Origin: Trachelipus rathkii
Lineage: Eukaryota > Arthropoda > Malacostraca > Isopoda > Trachelipodidae
NCBI GenBank assembly: GCA_015478945.1
Contig: JABUQX010097287.1
Location: 30,001 to 41,719, forward strand
DNA: 11,719 bases
Reading direction: 5' to 3'
Below are positions 7,631-11,719 of the stretch, piece after piece (position 1 is the first letter of the stretch; every line of letters starts with the position of its first letter). The notes under the pieces were generated by a model that saw nothing but the letters and a program-made list of their open reading frames with translations, ran no database searches and was not told the origin of the DNA. A program made the position numbers and the translations under genes.

Positions 7631-8308
7631 AGATTTAACACTTAAAATATTGCAATACTTTATATATGAATACTGTTCTGTTAAAATCATGCCTGTATTT
7701 AATTTGAACAATTATATTTGTTTTAATACTAGTTGGCAACTCTTTTGCTTTATAGACAACAGCTGATCTGTCCAGCTGTAAATTGCATTCTTTTGTTTCA
7801 CACTGAAAAATCGACAAATACTCAATAGGTGTCAAAAAATCTTCCTTCATTTCAAAGTTAATAGTTATCATTTTGTAAACAGATCAGTTTTTGTCTTTAT
7901 ATATTAATTTCTTGATGATTAGTTTATAAGGTTACGGCCATTCATATATAGTCTATTGAAATAGTAATGTTGTATGTATGTTAGTATGTAGGTAGTGATG
8001 AGGTAGGTATATATTACACCTACTATAACTATACCTACTATATACCCTATACCCCTACTTTTTTATTTGGTTATATATATGAGTATAGGTGGATATATAA
8101 TATAATAATATATAATAGGTATATATAGGTATGAGTAACTACTACTATACCCCCCCCCTCGATATATATAATATTTAATACATGTTATGGGGCAAAAGAT
8201 TTATATGAATATTTTGGTAAAGTACTTATAAAATGATATTCATTTATTTTCTTTTGAGCATAATATTTTCAAATATTAATATATACTATTTATTATCTAT
8301 AATCTATA
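7631..8308. other. AT-rich stretch without a recognisable gene
   Basis: A 78-codon minus-strand open frame (7871-7635) resembles no family I know. From about 7970 to 8160 the sequence is simple repeats built on GTAGGTA/TATACC words, with partly inverted arrangement and a C9 run at 8150-8158. Confidence 0.5.
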
Positions 8309-8690
8309 AACAACTCCCAGGAAGGGCTTTCGCCTGTCAGTTGGTCCAGCATCTTTCTTCCTCTCTGGCCACGAACTCAACCCTCAGACCACATCCACCA
8401 CGAAAACCAATTTTCTACGCTCAAATGGTTTCTGAACAGCCAGTCCTCGAAGTTAAAACACTCTCAGTAAAGGGGTTTTCGACCCTTTCAGATAGAACAC
8501 CTAGCATACTTCTTCCATCAGGGCTTCAAAACTCGTTACTCAGAGCTCTCCAGAGGATCTTGCTTCAAGGCGCATAAGATTCTAACGCTTGGACCCAAGA
8601 GTAATAAAAGCAGAAGGAAAGGACCGGGTTGCTAGCCCTGTCGCCTATAACCATGCGAAGAAAATCTTCAATTTGTCCTGACCGCTACGA
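8309..8690. other. Higher-complexity island of unknown identity
   Basis: A block near 50% GC with sharp contrast to the AT-rich flanks. The plus strand is open until 8577. The minus strand is also nearly open (a few stops), reading for example GDRASNPVLSF near its upstream end, and contains GGGTCGAAAACCC (8475-8487 on the plus strand), loosely like a pol III B-box. It could be a fragment of a non-LTR element or SINE, or an old exon. I recognise neither protein, and no terminal repeats or target-site duplication stand out. Confidence 0.35.
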
Positions 8691-9334
8691 AACATTCAAC
8701 CTTTCTTTGAGCACAAATCATTTCCACTGACTTCAAAATAATTCCATTCTTTTATCCAAATATATATATTCAAATCCTATTTAATTTTCATTATAGCCAA
8801 AAAGAACCAATTAAAATTTTTTTCCATCTTTCCTTAAATTATTTTTTGTCAAAACTCCATCATCTATTAAATATTTTCAACGGAAGACATAAAAATTTTA
8901 AAAATTTTTGTTGCTCCTCTACTTGAAATTTTATTAAAATTTTAAATTTGTTTTAATTTATTTTTATTTTGATTTTAATTTCAAAATGTTCAAATTAAAT
9001 TAATAAAATAGTATTTTATTGAAGGATAGAGTTAGAAATATTTTTTACTTTTCTTTCAATTCAATCTGTTTTCTCCTGTTCTCAGACTAGAACTATTCGG
9101 AGCTTTCTGAATAGCTCTCCCAATCTCTTTTCTGGTTCTTCTCGTTTCTTCTTTCCCAGCTATAATATATAGGCCCTATTATATTATATATATATATATC
9201 TATATATATATATATAAATATATATATATATAATATATATATAAGGCCTAATATATTATATAATTATATATATATATAATATCCATAAATATTATATTAT
9301 ATTATATGTGGTAGTTAGTGTTTGGTATTATATA

Positions 9335-9388
9335 TGCGGTGCGTATGTATGCAGATATCTAAAGATATCTGGCCTCATCATATTTCAT
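9335..9388 (+). repeat. AGATATC-palindrome repeat, copy 1
   Basis: Core 9353-9373, AGATATCTAAAGATATCTGG, contains two AGATATCT palindromes in tandem. With flanking GCGTATGTATGC on the left and ATTTCAT on the right, it aligns with 9603-9655 in direct orientation. Confidence 0.65.
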
Positions 9389-9602
9389 CGGATATATAAA
9401 CTGGTAGTTTGTATTGTTAAATATATTATATATATTATATATATATAATTATATAAATATAATAATATATTATATTTATATATTTTATATTTATATATAT
9501 TACTATATATTATATATATAATATATATAGTTATTATATATTTACCCCCCCTATATTGGTATAAAAAGGTCTAGTGAGCTTGAAGGATTCATAAGTTGCG
9601 AG

Positions 9603-9655
9603 TGCCGGTATGTATAAACAAGATATCTTAACGATATCTGGCATATATAATTCAT
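9603..9655 (+). repeat. AGATATC-palindrome repeat, copy 2
   Basis: Core 9621-9642, AGATATCTTAACGATATCTG, has the same paired palindromes as copy 1, about 268 bp away, again with GGTATGTAT on the left and ATTCAT on the right. The interval is TA-rich low-complexity sequence, so the pair may mark the ends or two units of a small unnamed repeat. Confidence 0.65.
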
Positions 9656-9660
9656 GGAAG

Positions 9661-10113
9661 TAAAAAAACATTAATTTGTACTAGATCAGTACGTCTATTC
9701 ATTTTTTTTTTTAATAAATTATTTCTAAAATTTTCCCAGTGGTCTTCCTTCAATATTATAATCACAAACACAGGTGTGTGTCTCTTTTCATTTATTTTAA
9801 GTATTCAATTATCGTTTATTTGATTCAAAAGTCTATAAAAAGAGTTTTGAGTATTTAAGATGGTCTAGAGATTGATTCAACAAATGAGTTCATTCATTGA
9901 TATAGAAAGTATATCTGAATTGTTTCATATAAGATAAAAGAACTCGGTCAAACCGTTGTTACACTTGAAGAAGAGTCTTCAAAGTTGTAGAGATAAGTCG
10001 GTGAGAATTTTAAGTATAGTTTGTTCTGCAACATTGCAACAGGCACGGCTGCCCACATTAAGTAGAAGACTTGGGGGGGGGAAGATTCAGTGTTACGATA
10101 TATGGTTTGAGAA
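9661..10113. other. Stretch with no identifiable gene
   Basis: Moderately AT-rich sequence. A short open frame from 9956 has no recognisable motif and runs into the adjacent direct repeat. A G9 run lies at 10073-10081. If the direct repeat beginning near 10114 is an LTR 3' end, the body of that LTR would have to lie here, but its partner to the left is outside the window, so this cannot be tested. Confidence 0.4.
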
Positions 10114-10239
10114 ACATATAATGATGGTGTTAGAGTGATTGAACGTCAACGGGGCCCTGGCCAATGGGATTTGTTTTAAACAGGCTCGAAGAGTAAGTTT
10201 ATGCAAATAATTTATGATCTTTTATCCAATCACCCTACA
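10114..10239 (+). repeat. Direct repeat, right copy (possible LTR 3' end)
   Basis: Matches 1-122 in direct orientation and ends at the same CCCTACA. The subsegment 10128-10239 has imperfect inverted ends: TGTTAGAGTGATTG against the complement of CAATCACCCTACA. The conserved block CTCGAAGAGTAAGTTTATG includes a good splice-donor match (GTAAGT) in both copies. The repeat ends 11 bases before a likely splice acceptor (CTGTATACAG, ending at 10250). Confidence 0.75.
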
Positions 10240-10250
10240 CCTGTATACAG

Positions 10251-10413
10251 CACTTTTCGACCCTTGCCCTTTTATGTCCGTGGGGGTTTGGTATGTACAT
10301 GGTTGGGCAGGAAGGGCCACACTCAATTCAGAACTTATTATCAGTGGGTGGAATCTTGTTCACTTTTTCCTGGAACCATGATTTCTAAATTGTTCTGTTG
10401 CCATGTCAATTAA
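10251..10413 (+). pseudogene. Possible innexin exon, TM2 region (broken or partial)
   Basis: Innexins are four-pass membrane proteins that form gap junctions in invertebrates. After an acceptor-like CACCTGTATACAG (ending at 10250), the frame reads STFRPLPFYVRGG and then RTYYQWV (YYQWV at 10336-10350). YYQWV at the start of the second membrane segment is an innexin signature, and an STF-like motif some 30 residues earlier also fits. The expected hydrophobic stretch after WV is poor in this frame (ESCSLFPGTMISKLF), while the next frame gives LVHFFLEP, so a frame change may follow the motif. The frame stops at 10411-10413. The family assignment rests on one short signature plus the next exon-like piece; a chance match is possible. 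Confidence 0.42.
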
Positions 10414-10463
10414 TATGCCGGTAACATAAATTATACGACCTAATAAGTTCCATACATCTGCAG

Positions 10464-10665
10464 GGATATGAAACCTGAAACAAGGACATCTCCTACCCCA
10501 CACTACCCTGCCGGAGGTCCGTTACGTGTGGGATATGACAACGAAGTTTACATCCAGGTGCCTGAACATCGTTTGACAGACTACCTCTACTCCCACCTTG
10601 GGGAGCTGAAAGAGGGACCCTCAGCGTATATGTATCGTTTTCTGTTGCTGGAGACACATTATTAG
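10464..10665 (+). pseudogene. Exon-like segment, possibly the next innexin exon
   Basis: Unlike its surroundings, this stretch is near 50% GC and open for about 66 codons after an acceptor-like CATCTGCAG ending at 10463. It reads PHYPAGGPLRVGYDNEVY, then HRLTDYLYSHL and YMYRFLLLE before TAG at 10663-10665. In innexins, a DYL/DYF...HL helix followed by YxxRFxxxE leads toward the third membrane segment. Here the order and the Y-to-E spacing match, but there are about four extra residues, the usual Cys before Glu is Leu, and the hydrophobic continuation is absent. The ATG at 10468 is unlikely to be a real start. It could be a decayed exon or an unrelated one. The gap to the preceding piece (about 50 bp) is short for an intron. 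Confidence 0.4.
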
Positions 10666-10739
10666 TTGATGAAAGATGAACTTTTCCAAAATATTATTAA
10701 AGAAAATTATTTGCAAATTTCAAATGTAATTTTAAAGGT

Positions 10740-11280
10740 TGGGATTATGGATCTCAAGAAAGAAATTTGAATGAATAACGTTAATTGAAGTTCACAAAAT
10801 TAAAGAAACCTTAAAGGTGCTGAATTGCAAACCTATGAATTGTCATGCAAAAGGGAGATTGAAATGCCACATGCTTCAACACCGGAAAATTAAGATCTGA
10901 ATGCTCAGTGTGGTTTCAAAAATAAACACAAAAAAGAAGACAATTAGTATATGCAGTACATTGTAAAAACACTCAGTGTGAAAAGGAATATAAAATGCAC
11001 ACGAACTGCAGTATCAAAGTATAAAGAAGGCTAGTTTAAAAGAGCACATCCTTACTAAACATTTAAAAACAAAATCGTTTAAATGTTCTGAGTATGACGT
11101 TTGGAACAAGAGCTTCGAAGAACCATTCTCGTAATATACCCATTACACTCCTCCGACACTCATCAAGCTGATAAACTTATTTCACTGCTGTAACATCGCA
11201 GTTATTGGATGCAAACAGACGGGACCCAGCTCTTTAAAAAGACACCTGCAACAACACACATTAATATTTAAAGCCTAAAA
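10740..11280 (+). pseudogene. C2H2 zinc-finger protein relic
   Basis: At least three degenerate C2H2 fingers in shifting frames. RLKCHMLQHRKIK (about 10848-10892) is followed in another frame by ECSVWFQK, where the second Cys has become Trp. ASLKEHILTKHLKTKSFKCSEYD (11030-11098) gives H-x4-H, a linker and then C-S-E-Y, with the second Cys now Tyr. CKQTGPSSLKRHLQQHT (about 11211-11261) is a further L-x2-H-x3-H finger. Spacing between remnants suits tandem fingers of about 28 residues. Stops and frame changes separate them, so no protein could be made. Intact proteins of this type bind DNA in the nucleus. Whether it is a retro-copy or a decayed tandem paralogue is unclear; no poly-A tail or intron is evident. 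Confidence 0.72.
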
Positions 11281-11719
11281 TAATGTAAGATTAAAAAATA
11301 AAAACACTCACAGTACTCAACATTCTTCAGTATATCAAAAATGCAAAAAATCTTTGTCCAACTCTCACTTTAACCAACAAAAGGATCAAAAGCTAAACGC
11401 CTAAAATTTTCCTTTGACAAAGGCAATTGCTACAATACTTTTCATTACTACATATGCAATCCTTCCTAAAGGAAAACTGCATTTTTTTATTCAAGTAAGG
11501 CAAAATTTTAAAAAATAAAGTATATTTTAATTGTTTTAAAATAATATTGGTGTTTATTAGTTTTATTTTTTTATAATAATATTTTACTAATAATAATAAT
11601 ATTATTACAGAGTTTCATTAAACATTTATATTTCATAATGTTTTAAATTTTGTATTGTTATGTTTAACTTAGTACAATTGTTAATCCAGACTCACCTGAA
11701 CAACATATTAGCTAATTCC
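11281..11719. other. AT-rich region without recognisable features
   Basis: No gene is seen. The region includes (TAA)n around 11575-11610, followed by ATTATTACAG, an acceptor-like string with no coding sequence after it. Confidence 0.5.

Larger units (their letters stand above)
8691..9660. other. AT-rich low-complexity region
   Basis: No gene is seen. T-rich sequence at 8740-9060 is followed by dense TA/ATT simple repeat (about 9165-9300 and 9415-9540). The repeat stretches are broken by less simple sequence that carries the paired AGATATC repeats. Confidence 0.6.

Noticed and set aside
7635..7871. Minus-strand 78-codon frame
   Set aside because: No recognised family, short, and lies in AT-rich non-coding sequence; not enough to call a gene.
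7970..8160. Array of GTAGGTA/TATACC words as a CRISPR-like or regulatory array
   Set aside because: No fixed repeat-spacer periodicity; degenerate simple sequence in eukaryotic DNA.
9956..10138. Plus-strand 60-codon frame
   Set aside because: No motif, includes a G9 run, and runs into the direct repeat.

Overview
The window is AT-rich eukaryotic DNA, full of simple repeats and splice-like signals and without bacterial-style operons. It most likely comes from an invertebrate animal, perhaps an arthropod. The reasons are a Ty3/gypsy-type retrotransposon, a decayed C2H2 zinc-finger relic, and two short exon-like pieces that resemble innexins, a gap-junction family of invertebrates. The species cannot be named from the sequence.

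The dominant feature is one decayed LTR retrotransposon on the + strand, with coding remains at about 1072-6255. Its order is gag (coiled coil, SCAN-like capsid, CCHC knuckle), aspartic protease, integrase (HHCC, D59D35E, GPY/F-type tail), reverse transcriptase, RNase H. Integrase upstream of RT is the Ty1/copia order, but the domains are Ty3/gypsy in type. That combination is the hallmark of the Gmr1-like gypsy group, and Gmr1-like gag is also where the vertebrate SCAN domain is thought to come from. The copy is dead: a 56-bp tandem duplication breaks the gag/protease junction, frame changes interrupt gag, pol linkers, RT and RNase H, one frame change falls inside the YIDD box, and the recognisable RNase H catalytic positions are lost. 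Gag and the integrase core remain open.

Region by region: 1-122 is the left copy of a direct repeat whose partner lies at about 10114-10239, and both copies end in CCCTACA. 123-1071 is non-coding leader or LTR-like sequence with a (TA)n tract of about 110 bp. 1072-6255 is gag-pol. 6256-7630 is non-coding, with a purine-rich tract and a TAA/TTA hairpin. 7631-9660 is mostly low-complexity AT sequence, with one higher-complexity island (about 8309-8690) that I do not recognise and a pair of 53-bp repeats with AGATATC palindromes. 9660-10113 shows nothing identifiable. 10251-10665 holds two exon-like segments with innexin-like motifs. 10740-11280 is a broken C2H2 zinc-finger relic. The rest is AT-rich.

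The LTR boundaries are not settled. The direct repeat about 10.1 kb apart, a PBS-like TGG site at 957 and a PPT-like tract at 6396 each suggest a different boundary, and no pair of full LTRs could be matched by eye.
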